Shown here: one piece after another, positions 1 to 13,560 of the stretch | Position numbering within the stretch: position 1 is the stretch's first letter | How the letters are laid out: the number at the start of each line of letters is the position of its first letter | DNA from: Eudromia elegans | Taxonomy: Eukaryota > Chordata > Aves > Tinamiformes > Tinamidae | DNA: 64,000 nucleotides | Reading direction: 5' to 3' | Assembly (NCBI GenBank): GCA_003342815.1 | Contig: PTEX01000015.1 | Span: 3,587,365-3,651,364, forward strand | Notes under the pieces: generated by a model | Database searches by the model: none | What the model was told of the DNA's origin: nothing | Seen by the model: only the letters and a program-made list of their open reading frames with translations | Position numbers and translations under genes: made by a program

Positions 1-3000
1 TCACCATTCTTGGATAATATTGTCAATATTGTCAAAGATGACAAACACAAATCTATACTCAACTTCATTTCAGTAAAAGATTTTGAACTATAAATAGTGA
101 TAGTTTTTCTAAGCAATGAAATAGAATGCAATTATAGCTGGTGATGAGGAAATAAAAGAAAAAGAAAAAATACTTTCTGACTTTTTTTTGTGAATATACT
201 GTGCATTCTATTCACATACAGTATATGCAGTACACATATGTCTTTTTTTTCTTTATATTCTGATTTTCTTCTCTCACCTAGCTAAGCAAACTGATAGGAA
301 GCAAGTATTCTTTAAAGAAGGATTGACTTTTTCATTGAGAAATCACTGAGTGCTAAATATTCTTTGATGACCTGAAAAATGTTTGTATAGATAGCAGAAA
401 GGAGAAGTCCTATGATGTTATAAAGGCATTTTTTTTCCTCTATCCATTGCTTTCCAGGAAAAAAAAAAAAAAGAGAGTGAGAAGAGAAATAATGGTTTTA
501 TTTTATGGAATTCAATGATGTATGAAATTCATAAAGGAATTTTGTGTTTATTTTCTTTGTTCCCTCCAAGATTTCCTTATTGTTTGGTCAATGTTTCTAC
601 TGGGGCAAATACATGAAAGTAATGATTTTGTCTAGTGATAGTTAAAGGCAGAAATGGTAAATTATTGTCTTGAAACAAACTTCGAAATAGTCAAGAAAAT
701 ATGAGATGTTTTCCACAAATAATTAAGTGAAAATCAATAGCTCTGTGTGTCAATTCCTTACTGCTTGTTATCCTTTCTTTTCTCTCTAAGAAGTAAGAAA
801 TGTTTTGAACTTTGGTTTTGGGTAAGCCTCAGAATATTTGGATGTTTCTCTGAACTTACTGAGATTGTTTCTTTAACGATGTCTCAACCATTTTCCATTG
901 TTGTTTCCTCAACCTCCAAATTCATAATTTATTTTCTTTTATTCTTCTTTGGGATAAGTGACTTTCCTAATCTCCTTTCCTTTTGCTATGAACACAAGTC
1001 AGTTAAGTATGGCATGTCCAAAGTGCCAAGAGCAGCTTTTCCAAACTTTTTTGCCCGTTGCTTTTGCCCTATATATTTTCCCAGTTTGCCCTACAGTTTT
1101 CCTAGTAAGGAGCCTCCCCGAAGAAGGGGGCCATATTCCCCTCCTGTCCCTACATTTTCTGACTGCTGGAGCCGGTTTCATCTGTCTCCACATTGACCCA
1201 GTCCCATGGAAAGGAAACTCCACCTGTAATTCCTGTAAACCTGGAGAAGAGATGTTAGAAATGTCATTCTGTCTGCTGGCTCTGGCTCTGTCTTAACCTT
1301 TTAAATCGCAGCTTATGCTGTATTAGATGCTTTGACATGGGGCTGTGGAGTAAACTGGAAATGGAAATGCCTTATACTGCAATACTGTGGGAACTGGAAT
1401 TAGTTTTAGTATTCCTTTCTTGTTCTGCCTTTTCAAAAGCTCACTAGGAGGAGGGATGTGGAAAAAAACCCACTCTCTTGTGCCATTTCCGTGAAATGTT
1501 ATGGAGAAGTGATATTCTTTTCATCTTTCCACGGCAATGCACATGTATTGCATTCTGGACCATTTTGTTTAATATTTGTTGTCAATGATAGAATAACAAA
1601 ACTTTTTTGTTGTTGTTGTTTTCCTTCTCTATCAGGATATTCTGTGAGAGAAACTCCAAAGGAGGAGATATATTTAAGACAGTAAACATGGAGTCAGCTG
1701 AAGGTGCTGGGTAATCTGCAGGACCCCTGTATTTCAGCTACATCATTTCTTAAGAACAATAAGATGTAAGGAACAGATTAAATCATTATTTTGGGGTGAC
1801 TTTCCTTGATTTCTTTGACAGAATGAGCAGATCCTGGCTCAGCTGTGGCTGAAGAGTTTAGCTTCCTTGAAATCTCTGGGAGAAGCTTGAACTTGTATCT
1901 CCAAATCGGAGGTGTGTCATGTTAACTGCTTTGGCATTCTTCACATGCTAAATAGAGGATAGTGAAATTAAGACTAGGCACAATTAAAGGAATATCAAAG
2001 CGTTTTTTGATAGTGAGGAACATTTTCTAAAAGTTCTGTTACAAACCTATAGCCTGGAACATTTCAAAACAGTTTGTTTGCTGTTGCAGGATATGTATTT
2101 TTGGAAGGTAATCTGTGCAGCTAAAGCCTGGATTATACGATCAAAAGAAGTCTTATATGCTCCTTATTTTTTTTTTCCCAAATGCAGGACAAAAGTCTTA
2201 CCTGTCTTATTAACGAAGATTAGTTACAATGAGAGATGGCGACCCATCTCTATATCGTCATAACAGTGGCAAGCAGTCCCATGATGTCCATTAAGAAGGT
2301 GTCCTTTGGAGAGGTCTCTCTCCAAGTAGAGAAACTGCTCCTCTTGGCCACATGATTGCAATTGGCTTCACTATGTGGCCAAGTGAACTTGGAAGGATGG
2401 GTTTAACTATTACTTTTCTTAAAATAATGCAAGTTCCTATTATATTTCTTATCTTTTACACTGTTAAGATATATAGCTTTTTATTTTGGAAATATATGCC
2501 TACAAATGTGACAGAAAGAAAATTACTGTTTAGATATGAAATCAGTTTCATATGCAAATACATATTTTCAAAGAGAGAAGAAGATGGAGATTTTAAGTTT
2601 TCTCAACTGTAAAGTCATCTATTTCTTTAGGAAATTATTTGGGCAAACTGAAGACGAGGCTTGAAGGCTCTGTCAGTGGGAGAGGCAGTATTTGAGCAGC
2701 AAGGATGCCCCTATAAAAGGAAGTAATTTGAAAACCTTTCTAATTAGAGTAATAGCTAACCATTAGAATAAGCATTAGAAAAGATTGGTTAGGAAGATGG
2801 TGGAATCTCTGTTCATTAATTTAAAAGAATAATATAAAATATAGCTGTCAGGATTGGCTTATGTGTGGTCTTGCAGTGAAGGGTAGGGACCCTTTTGGCA
2901 CATATTTAGTCCATAAACTGTAAGAACAGGTAGCTTCTTTAAGGAGATATTTTGAGCAGATAATGAACTTCTGTGATCTCATCTCTTGTCTTAATTAAGA

Positions 3001-4629
3001 CTTCTGGTCTGCAGTGCTATCTTCTAGCAAGCTCTGCCAGACAGCAAAAGCAAGCAAATATGGTTAGATATTTAAAATAAGCAATGTGAGCAGGTGGGTT
3101 GCAAACCAAATAGCATTCTCTGCCAGAGAGGTGGACACGGCCTGAGTGTGGGGCTGCAGAAAGCTCAGCCTCAGAAAGAGCTTTCATGCTAAGATGATCT
3201 GTGAAACGGTTGTTTACTGCAGGGTGGTGTGGTGAGGAAAACAGGAAACAAAGCTGCAGCTCTGCACAAATGGGTATGCATCAGCTGCAGAGAATTACTG
3301 TGGCCTTCAGGCTAGAGAAGTGCTCTTGCTGCCTGTGCTCCCTCTGTGCCCTCTGATCTAATTCCCTGCCACAAATCTCCTGTGTGCAGCCCAGGATTTA
3401 GGCCACAGGGTTTCACTCCCCAGGGGACGAGAGCAATTGAGCCTTAGTTTCCTGGTTGTCCCTAGAAGTCTCTTTGTTTCTAACAAATGGGGAGCAGCAC
3501 CCCATGGACGAGGCTGCATATGTATATTGAAATTTTGCCTAGCATGGATCTTAAATCATAAAAGGTGCTTTCCTGTGCTCAGTGGAGCTTAATGGAGCGG
3601 GCTCAAATGAGCCTTCCCTTACTCAGAAAAATCACTTCTACCACATACGGCTCAGGGATGGGTATAAACTGTGAGCATCTGATATATTCACAAAAACTCT
3701 TGACAGGTATATTTGTATTTTGTTTCAACTGTTTTGAATTTAAAAGAACTTCAGTTTGCAAATTTTCTTTTTTTTTTTTTTTTTCCTCCAGTGAACCTTT
3801 TGATTTGGTTTAGCAGGAGGATCGCTTATCTCCCTCCCTTAGAATAGCTAAGTAAAGAAGTTTTCCAAGGGGGAATTTGGAAAAAAGGGAAGGCACCTGG
3901 AAACACTATTGGACTGTCAGTTGAGGACACAGCACTATTCAGATAGCCCAGGCATCTCTGCTGGTGTGAGAATAACCTCGCCCACATCTACCAAAACATG
4001 ATGTAACCTCTAGCTGGATGATAATCCAGGACTGGCTTTCAGAAGCCTAAAATCTGTCACCTAAGATGGAAAATGCTACCTACCTATTTCACATTGGTTA
4101 TAGAATAGACATGGGGCTTGTACTGGTTCAAAACTGAAACACTTAGATGAACCACTTTAAGGAGACTGAGAGTGAAGAGTACAGCTTTAGCCCTGCTTAG
4201 CCTAGCAGAAAAATAGGACTTCACTGAACACTTTCCTCCTGAAGGCTGGAAGAGGGAAAATAGTTGGGAGAGAGGTGGGATAGTCCTCTGCACCTGCGCA
4301 CAGGGACAAATGGGAGTTGTCCACCTTCCCCCATGGAATAAAGATCACAGATTTCTTTTTCCTTTTTTTTTTTTTTTTCCAATACTGGAATTATCTTTCC
4401 TGTAATCAAAGCAGCAAGTTTAGCACATTTGATTCACAGTTTTTCTCACTGCACAAACAAAGGTGATGCTACTGGAATTTTGATTAAGTCTAATGAGGGA
4501 AAGTGTAATGTATTCATTCCTTCCACTCTGGCTTCTTGAACAGATTAGCTGCAAAATTTGCCCTTCTTCATGCTTGCAAAACATAAACATAGTTAAAAGG
4601 AAATCAAAATAATACTTGAGGTAGAGACA
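1..4629. other. AT-rich noncoding stretch
   Basis: No gene, RNA gene or identifiable mobile element seen. It holds poly-T tracts near 3770 and 4365 and two less AT-rich patches (1000-1260 and 3095-3500). Overlapping open frames around 747-1296 encode nothing recognisable and look random. Confidence 0.6.
3095..3500. other. GC-richer unique patch
   Basis: About 400 bases with repeated AGCTGCAG / CAGCTGCAG words (3250-3295) and pyrimidine-rich CTGCCTGTGCTCCCTCTGTG (near 3331). No open frame of note. CAGCTG is an E-box core, so an enhancer is possible but unproven. Confidence 0.3.
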
Positions 4630-5560
4630 GTGCTTAATTTTTTTAGTCTTTAAAGAATAAAAGTTAATACATCAATAACAAATTAAGCAGATGACAATTT
4701 GGTATGTTTATATCAGTGGCTAATAATCATCCGATTAACTGGTTTATGCCAAGAGCTAGGTTATGTCTGGACAGTAGGAGGTGATAACATCCTATTCAAC
4801 CAAGCTATATTTGAATCTGTCACAGGATTATATGAACCAGTCATATGATTCTTAAAGGAACTAGCAGATAGAAACCCTATTTTGGGCAAAAATTAACTGA
4901 GAAATAAATAGAGAAAAAAGTCTGGGAGAAATTTTCAGAGAATATTCTATTTGTAATTATTTTTGCACACATGAATAGTGTGTATCTTCATGTTTAGGAA
5001 TACACACTTTGTCTACACTCTACCTATACTAGAACAAACATTCAGATAGGTTGGAGATAGCCATTATCACTTGTTAGGATAACTTAATTAAACTTGCTTA
5101 TTAAAACCCTTTAATTCGTTAGTGATAAAATCTTGATTAGTACATTTTCCTGCTAGGTGACCTTCTAATTTAATAGAAAACGAATTTTTAAATGGAGAAA
5201 AACGCCTGTGGCTGAGATTTTGTGCAAGTGAATAGAGTTTGTAATACACACAGGGATATAATCGAGCCTAATTAGTGAGGGTGCAAATGAATTTTTATTT
5301 CATACACCAGAAGTGTCATTGATGAACCATGGTTCAGAGTTTGAAATGCATTCAGACTGGCAGTGTGGGACTGAAGTCTGTGGGAAAATCACAAGCTAAT
5401 TCATTGATTGCCCCTTGGAAATTACTGCTGTTAATTGTTAGGTAATTAACATGGAGCTACAATTATATTGGCCTTAGGGGGTGATTAATGTTTCAACATG
5501 TCACATTAGCAGCGGCTGGATTTTAAAAGCTTTTCTTTTCACATGGTTTAGAGACAGATG
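4630..5560. promoter_or_regulatory. candidate conserved noncoding element (homeodomain-site rich)
   Basis: This stretch differs from its surroundings. It is unique, with little homopolymer, and dense in TAATT/ATTA cores: the palindrome CTAATTAG (5268-5275), the inverted pair GTTAATT...AATTAAC (5430-5436, 5444-5450), CTAATTCATTGATTG (5396-5410), and TTAATTAAACTTG near 5085. The core is 5160-5560. That texture is typical of deeply conserved vertebrate enhancers near developmental genes. No alignment was possible here, so conservation is inferred from appearance only; AT-rich DNA will produce TAAT cores by chance. Confidence 0.35.
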
Positions 5561-8226
5561 GTATATTGTCTATGGAATTTTTTTTCTTTCTTTTTTCTTT
5601 TTTTTTTAAAGCACGTTTATACCTAGACTAAGAGAATATTCTTTCTCTGCTACAGCTTCTTTTTACATGGTTGAAATGCAGGCATCTTGGCTTGAAGTAC
5701 CTTAAGAAATAATATTTGTTTAAAAAAATCCCTGTTATACTTGCTATGAATGCATAAAATATGAATGTTGATAGGAAATAGTTTCTGTTCCTATTTCTCC
5801 TGTAGAAAATCAAAAATAGATAACGTAAGATCTGGGCAGTTCATGGAAGCTTTTACATTATTTAGTAATGATACGGGGAAAAGGATTGCACAATATCATA
5901 GTTATCACAATCAATATAATTTAAGCAGAAACTGAACAAAGCCTGTTGAACAAATGCATTTAGTAACAGTAATAAAGAATATATTAATATCTCCATGCTC
6001 ACTATTTCACATTGTTCTGTGTCAAGGTCTTTCTCTTCTTATTGTTCCAAAAGTAGAATAAGAATGGCAGACTTTTTTCTGAAATTTTACTGTCATATCA
6101 TTAACAAGAAAAATTGCACTCCTAAAATGTTCTCCCCAAACCAACAGTATCCATCTTTGAAGACTTAATATGACAGTGGGATGAATACTGAGGTTTTATT
6201 TTATTTTTGTTGGTGATGGTTGTTTGTTTTGATTGTTTGTCTGTTTTTCCTTCTCTACATGCTGCCACACTGGATAGATATTTTTCAAACTTCTGGGTTA
6301 TTGATAATCACTGTGTAAATATTTTCTTAATAATATTCTTAACATATGCCATATGTATGCTCGTTTGCTACAGAAGTTAGAAGTTTTGAAAGTGCTTTAA
6401 TTCTTTTCACTGTAATTGAGAATGGCATTGAGTTTTGTGAAAAGACACAATTAAATGTCAAAGTGGGAATAGATTTTTAAACTTCCTTAGTTTTATAAGA
6501 CTTTTTTCATAACTGATTAAGTTAAATTATCCATAAGATATATAATAGGCTTCTAGTAGTTTAAAGGACCAGTATCTATTACAGAATATTTCTTTTATTT
6601 TTTTTTTCAACCTCCTGTCAACATTCAAATTGTAATCTTCCCTGATAGTCACATACTCTTATCTTTGTTATGGTTTCATCGCTTACATTTATGTTGGTTG
6701 TTCCACTACAACATATGACAGAAGTCTTTATTCTTTGCAGCCATGCATACTAATAACTTTTGTTTTCCACTAAAACAGTTTAATGTGGAGGGGATGCTAC
6801 TGCTTTAAATATAATCTCTTTTTTATGTACTAAAAAATAAAGAAATATACCAGGTAAAAGGATAGGTTTTTTTTTTCTTCCTAAGAGTAGCACAGACTTG
6901 TCTACCAAGGTGTCATTCTTTGCTAAATTTTCTTGCTTTTTTCAGAGGATCATAAATGTCACCTAAATATATCAAATGCCAGAGACTGAACTAGGAGAAG
7001 TTAGTTTTATGAAGAACTTAATGGAAATGAGTCATTAGAAATGGTTGTGTCACAGGAGATCACCTCACTTTGGTGAGTCATCCAGACTTTCCTGTGCTCT
7101 TGCTTGAATGAAAAGGAGCCAGAAAAGCTCAGTGCAAGGAGAGATTTAACCTAAGTTTCTGACCACAGCTCCTAAAGAGCAGAAGTAAGTTGATGCAAAG
7201 CTTGGTCAGGAGAACCCTTAAGCATATGGATACCTTTAAGCCCATGAGTAACTCCGTTGACATTACAAAAAAATCTGTATTTACATGTTTTGTTTGATTA
7301 GGGTCATTGCCCTCCAAGAACTCCACAGAGGAAGAACACTCTAATTGGCAACCTTATGAAGTTACTATTTCATAGTCATATGCCTGGCAGGATATTCATT
7401 TATGCAAATGGCCACAGTGTAAAATGGTATCTGTCCTATGATATGTGAGGAGAAGGAATAGAGACAAAGGGGAAGACTCATACATAAATTAAAATGGGTC
7501 AAAGAAGCAAAGGACGAACGGCAGGCTAGCTTTCTCTTCACACTTTCTTAGGGAAAATTTAAGACTTTTTTTTATTGGTTGAATCTTGGGTGTGTAATAT
7601 TTTAGCCAGCTTTGCAGGAAAAAAATGCAAAGAGAAGCATTGCACATCTCAGTGCATCTGGCAGGGTATACAGTATTTCACAGAAGCACAGCACTTGACA
7701 GGGGCCTTCTGCAAAGCCTCCTGGCCCTCTGGCTAAAGCTTGTGGATACTCTTGGCTCTTTTGCCATTGACAAGCCTGTGCAGGTGGCCATTCACATTAA
7801 GAGACCAGCTTTAAGCCATTGGTTTCCCTTCTTTCCCCCACATCTTCACTTAGTGAAGTTTGTTTGTCTACCAGCTACATGGGCATAAACACCTCTCACC
7901 CTGCTACTTTGATCAGATTTGTGGTAGCTATGTATGCATTAGTAAAGACTGGAAAAACATTCTAAATCTCATATACGTACATATATTAAAACAAAGCCAG
8001 ATACTTCTCCTTATATTTTTTCTGAGGTTTATATATTTTGTGTAATATTAGAAGAGATTTCTCACTTTCTCAGCTATCCCTGGCAGACAGGCCTACCAAA
8101 TGCAGACTTCAACCAGAGCACAAAATCTTCTTCTTAAAAAAAAAGGTATGAGGAATTCTGTAAAATGTACACATATGGGGAGTTAAAAACACAAAGTCTG
8201 TTCTCTTTTTGATTTTTTTTTCATCC

Positions 8227-8245
8227 AAATAAAATAAAATAAAAT
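8227..8245. repeat. (AAAAT)n simple repeat
   Basis: Nearly four units of AAAAT. Confidence 0.9.
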
Positions 8246-9044
8246 GGAATATATGCCTATTTTAAACCTGTTTGATAACAGCCTGGTTGTGTGATACTGT
8301 GATAACAAGCACTGTATCTGCATGGTTCTGTGCTTATGCACATAAGAATCAAGAGACAGTTTTTCAATCCAATTACTTTTGGAGGAAGGGGAGAAATCTG
8401 AGGGACTGTTAAACTGTAAAATTTCAAAATGAAAATATTATCAAGACTGGTCAATTTTTAGGAAAAGCAAATTTTCAGAGTCCTTTAAAATCCCTATTTG
8501 GCCTCTTTGCATGTTTTTCCACTGATTTATTTGCAGTCTTCTCTCTTAAATAAGTCTTTGCTTTTCTAGACAGCCATTCAGAAATGAAATACTCTTTTTT
8601 GCTTTCACATTTTAACTATTTCTTCTGATCCCTCACTTCATTTCCTGCTTGTATAGTTGGCAATATACCTATATCTCTTACTGTTGAGTCTCATTGTCTA
8701 TTCTGGAGACCTCCTCTTTGAAATAAATCCTCTGACCTTCTCTTTCTAATGTTTAATGACCACAACAGGCTCACCAGCTTTCCTCGTAATCTTATCTTTT
8801 CTGTCATTGACTGTATAAATCTGTTTCTGTCACAGGCAAACTGACTTCAGTCTTATTCTTTGAATACAGGCTGCAAAGCTTGCTGGCTTTGTATCATCCT
8901 ATGGAATTCCGGGATAAAATTGCCCACTTTCTGCATTCTCTTCCCCAAAGATCAAGCTGCATGCTATCTTGGTCTTTTTGAGAAAGCAGAGCAGTTTGTC
9001 TCTCTGCTCTCGGAAGAGCATCAAATTCAGACTAATTTAATTTT

Positions 9045-9070
9045 TGTGTGCGTGTGTGTGTGTGTGCGTG
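9045..9070. repeat. (GT)n microsatellite
   Basis: Thirteen GT-type dinucleotides, with two GC steps interrupting the run. Confidence 0.95.
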
Positions 9071-11767
9071 CCCTGATGACTACTAAAATAACTCCATGAA
9101 GGTGGCTATGCATTTCATCTGCTCATTAAAATGAAGACTTTATGAGCCGGTAACTTAATTCAGTTGATTTCTTTTTCTTTTTTTTTTTTTCCTTTTTGTT
9201 CTTTCTGCTGTAAGGATGTTCCTTTTTTTATTATCAAGCTATTTGAATGCTTAGAGATGAGTTTAAATGTCACTTCTTGTCTGAGTCCTATGTCTGAGAA
9301 GGCTAATTTTCTAGGGGCCTATAGGTTTTGCACTGACTCTTGCTATTTATCTCTACTTCCTGCGGTCCATTTGTCCTCCTATGCACCCTTCATATTCTCT
9401 TAAATATCGTCACTATTACTGAGAGGAACTTGAGTATTCAAATCCATTTTATGTGCAGATATGCTAACCCAAATGGAGTTCCACAGAGAGACTGGGAGCC
9501 TGGATCAGACCTCACTGCAGCTCTCCCACTAAAGAATGTTTCTTCACAAAATATACATGACGACTCTTCCAGCAAAGCTATGCTAGCCAAACTAGACAAG
9601 ACTCACTCAACCCTTTTCTGTAGCAGGTTTAATGCGCAGTACGTGCATAATAACCTAACCAAAAATGCTGGATGTGCAATGTATTTTGGGGAGACTGATT
9701 GTATTCTTTGCTGACTTCTACTGCACACTGATTTTCAGGAGACTTTATTTGGCATAAATTTAAGATTTCTCTCACCAGTGGTAGGGCTGCCTATTCAGAT
9801 TTGTTTGGGGCCCCTGGGTTTCTCCCTGCATTAGAATCCCTAATATTTGTTACTGACAGTTGAGCATTGCCAGTAAAAAGTCTTGCCTGTCGTATAATGC
9901 TGAAAATAAAAAATCCCCAGATTTCTTTTTCCAGTAAGCCAGAGAACCGTGTGACAGTAGTATAGTGAGGAAACAAGGCTAAATTTCTGTATATGCTGAG
10001 GAAAAAAGCTGATACTACACATAGTGTATACATAATCCAGAATATATAGTACAGAAAATAATATTCACAACATATAAATTAATCTTCTACAGCCTTCCAA
10101 GATTTCATTTAATTTCTGTCCTTCCAGCTAATGGCTTTAGGCCACATTTTATTTTTAAATTCTTCACTAAGTGTAACAGCTGGCATTCTCAAAATCTTTT
10201 TCACAATTTTGTGTACATTAAAATGTTATTTTCTAATCATTTTAGTTTTTAAAAAGGATTTTAATATGGTCTTGTTCTAAAAAAAATTAAGAATAAATCA
10301 AAATATGTAGTAAGGATTAATATAAATGTGTATTAGAAGAGCAAAGAAATCACTGAGACAAGACTAATCATCATTTAGATTATCAGTAGAAGATGATTAA
10401 AAACAAAGGATTGGATGACAAGTTATGTTGATGCCATGTTTGTGTAGCCAAATGTTTCAGCTTTATAAATGAAAAAGCCTAAGCAGCTTACAGTGAGACA
10501 AAGTAATCGTTCAAATTACAAACTTAAGAATTTCAAATTACATACTTCATCAAGTTGAGTCTATTATAACTTTAAATACATAGTGAATGATTCAATGTTA
10601 GTTGAACTGCAACATATAATATTTCAGCCATCATGTAACTGTTGTTTAGTTTCACAAAAGTGTTAAAGCATGTAACCAATAACCTCTTTTTAGATTGTGT
10701 GCTAGTTACTACCACTTATAAACCAACAGCTAACAGGACATTTTCTTATATGTAAATGACATATTTTCTTGTTTGTATAAACACAGACACAGCTGATATT
10801 TCTGGCTGTTTCCTCTTTATGCAATAATAATTAGATGTTTTTCTGGTAAACAACTAAATCCTCCAAATATTCAGTAGAAAGAATAGAGTTTGCTGTTCTT
10901 ACTGCTCTTGTCAATGGGATTTTTTCTGCTGTAAAAACATTAGAATTTGTTTTTCTAGAGTGTTATCACCAACAGATAGAGGGGTACGGATTCCACCAAG
11001 GTTATAATTATCTTGTCAGAGAAGAGAGCTTGGCTGATAATCATCATTCTTTTTCCTCAGTTTCTGCTTTAGACATTTCAAAGAAATGATTTCCAGTGAA
11101 CGTGATAGTGAATTTATTCTTACTAAATGATTCCTTTAAACATCTGTCTCATATTCAATGTGTTTTAACGTAGTATTGATTGGAACACTGATTTGTCCTA
11201 GTTTTAGTGGATATTTCTGCTTCTGTTCCTTGACTGTTTATTCTAATGCTCCATTAATTCCACTGTATCTCACTTTAAATGCTGGCTCTGTATTATATCT
11301 CAAGTCTTTCCTAAAAAAACTAGCACAAGCTGAACCTCGTATTTTAGTAAATTCTTTCTGACCTCTGATTTACATTTTTCAATAGGAAGAGGTGTACATG
11401 GCATATGGTTATCTGAAATGCCTGCATCATTGCTTTGCCTAGCAGTAAATCACACCTCCATTTTTGAGCTATGTGGGCATCACTATTGACTTTGGTGTGA
11501 TATCCTTAATGACTTAAGAGTTGTTATTCTTAAGTACTGCAACAATTTTCTTAGGTTTTATAAGTGCCATTTTCATGGCAAGGATGGGTTTAAATTAAGA
11601 TTGTCAGATGTGTTAAGATTATTTGACATTCTCTTGGACCATAAACTTTTATTTCAGACAGATATGCTCATTCACTGTCTTCATGGATGTGTGGTCCTAA
11701 GAATGACCTGAATTTTGTAAAGAACTATTCTAAGTGTCTGATAAGCTTTCTAATAGGCTTACTTATC

Positions 11768-11787
11768 ATATATATATATGTGTGCGT
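11768..11787. repeat. (AT)n microsatellite grading into (GT)n
   Basis: CATATATATATATATGTGTG. A second short TA run follows at 11807-11814. Confidence 0.9.
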
Positions 11788-12350
11788 GACACAAGTGTTA
11801 TGCATGTATATATAACAGATATACATAACATCAGGTGTTGCCAGACTAGTTCCCAGTCTTTTTCATCTACTTTAGTGTAATTATAGGAGCATGAACTTTA
11901 TTCATTTCAGTATTAATTTAGATTAATTATATTGAAATTTATGGTCTCTTATGGTCTATGGCCCTAATGGTCTGCTATGAATACACAAAGGAGAGGAGAA
12001 GCAGGTGATGATATTTAGGAAGAGTTTGATTCCATCAGTTTTTTCTTTTTCCTTAAAAATGCTTGTTAAAATACAGCCTTCAAATCTAATCCTTTCCAAT
12101 ACATTAAAACATAAATGAAGTACTGAAAGGGAAACATCTATCCTTGCATCTCCCTAAAGTACTCGCCTGTTCTTACTGCAGCTGAATTAAAAATTCAATT
12201 CAAAGTGACTCACTTAGAAAATACTATTTTCCTGTTGCTACTCTGAATGTCTCAGGTGGAGGCAAAATCTATAGATGTAGGTTTTCACATGAGAATTAAT
12301 CTAGAGTAAAATTATTAGAGACACAGTCTGGAGAAGGTGCAAATTTGAAT

Positions 12351-12395
12351 GGAAGAAATGGGAATCGTAGGATGGAAGGAATGGGAATCATAGGA
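12351..12395. repeat. 23-bp near-perfect tandem duplication
   Basis: GGAAGAAATGGGAATCGTAG at 12351 is followed by GGAAGGAATGGGAATCATAG at 12374, with two mismatches. The unit ends in GAT/GAA. Confidence 0.9.
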
Positions 12396-12765
12396 AGAAA
12401 AGATTCCTAGCTATTTTGGAGGTAGAATTTTCAAGGAAAAATTGGGGTCTATTGGATGCCTTGTGCAAATTTGCACGTAGGGAGGCTGCTGTTAATTGAC
12501 TTCCAGCAAAGAGGGGGGCAAAAATTTCTCTTTGAGCTGGATTTTGTTTTCTCCTTTAGAGCACCATCAGCTACATTTCTGTAATTTGGGGATAAAATGA
12601 AAGTTCTCAGGAACAACCTTTCTAGTGTTCTTGATACTTTGCATATGCAGGGGTATGTCAAATCCCCTGGCAATCAAGGTATTTTTCAAAATTCAGACAT
12701 AAGCATCCCTAAGCAATTCCATCAGCAAGAGTGTCATCCTATCACACAAATATATAGCAAATATA

Positions 12766-12787
12766 TAGAATGGAAGCTTCCATTCTA
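12766..12787. repeat. perfect 22-bp palindrome
   Basis: The left arm TAGAATGGAAG (12766-12776) is followed directly by its exact reverse complement CTTCCATTCTA (12777-12787), centred on a HindIII-type AAGCTT. No spacer is present. Confidence 0.95.
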
Positions 12788-13369
12788 AATTTAAAGACCA
12801 TTTGTGCACCAGGTCCTGGAAGTGCTTTCTGTTGAGAGGAATGATGTCAAATAACCAAACTCTTCAACGTGTAGTTTGACTAGTTTTTAATATTATATGA
12901 CGTAGCAGCCTGTAATAGCTGGAAGGATGTGAAACTTGATCGCCAAAGAGTCTCTTTCTGGGACATACAGTACAATATTTATATAGTTCAACTATAGTAT
13001 GATGTCATGTGTTACTATATTGTTGTACACATAACAGTACTTCCATTAAGTGACTTGTCATGTGTCCTGTATTAGTCAGCCCTGTTGGTTCCTCAGTAGA
13101 TCTACATCTCTCTTTTAGTCCTGACTTCCCGCTGATTTCTTTTCTTATCTAACGTGTACTTACGTATCTTTTCTATGATTCAAATACAGTTTTCTTTCAG
13201 AGATTATGTAGACTCCTCTTTTGTCCTCTTATTGTGAGGTGGATGCCAAGTTGTTCTAAATTTGAAAATCTAGCATGGTTAAAATTTAAAGAACCAAAAA
13301 AAAAAAAACTTAGCATGATAATGCATCTGTCATAAAACTGAAGAAGAGCAATGACATATTAACAATAGA

Positions 13370-13560
13370 GGCCTCATATATTATTAAAGAATTGTTTTAC
13401 TGGCATTTAATTCAATAGATTTAATTAATTTTAATTTAAGAAGCTGTAATTTTGTGTAATGGGAGTGTGTGCAGTAACCTGATATTTGATCATTACTCTG
13501 ATAAACAAAGCCTGCCTTCTGATTAAGTCCTGATTTGTTTTCTTTTCCTTTTTTTTTTTC
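13370..13560. promoter_or_regulatory. weak candidate regulatory segment
   Basis: A run of homeodomain-type cores (ATTTAATTCAAT, TTTAATTAATTTTAATTTAAG) is followed by a unique stretch with GATATTTGATCATTAC and GATAAACAAAG (forkhead- and SOX-like cores). It may simply reflect AT richness. Confidence 0.2.

Larger units (their letters stand above)
5561..13369. other. AT-rich noncoding stretch
   Basis: Apart from the microsatellites (8227, 9045, 11768), the 23-bp duplication at 12351 and the palindrome at 12766, I see nothing. Open frames are at most 124 codons (9340-9714), without domain-like composition. Confidence 0.6.

Noticed and set aside
747-1296. Overlapping plus-strand frames of 149 and 112 codons with cysteine pairs (C-P-K-C)
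   Set aside because: A single CxxC-like pair is not a zinc-finger pattern, the two frames overlap, and no upstream gene structure is visible.
3430-3500. Possible MIR SINE relic (TGAGCCTTAGTTTCCT...AAATGGGGA)
   Set aside because: The two MIR-like words are separated by about 28 unmatched bases and the rest of the element cannot be aligned.
2553-7409. Additional ATGCAAAT octamers (near 2553 and 7402)
   Set aside because: Isolated single octamers are expected by chance in AT-rich DNA of this length.
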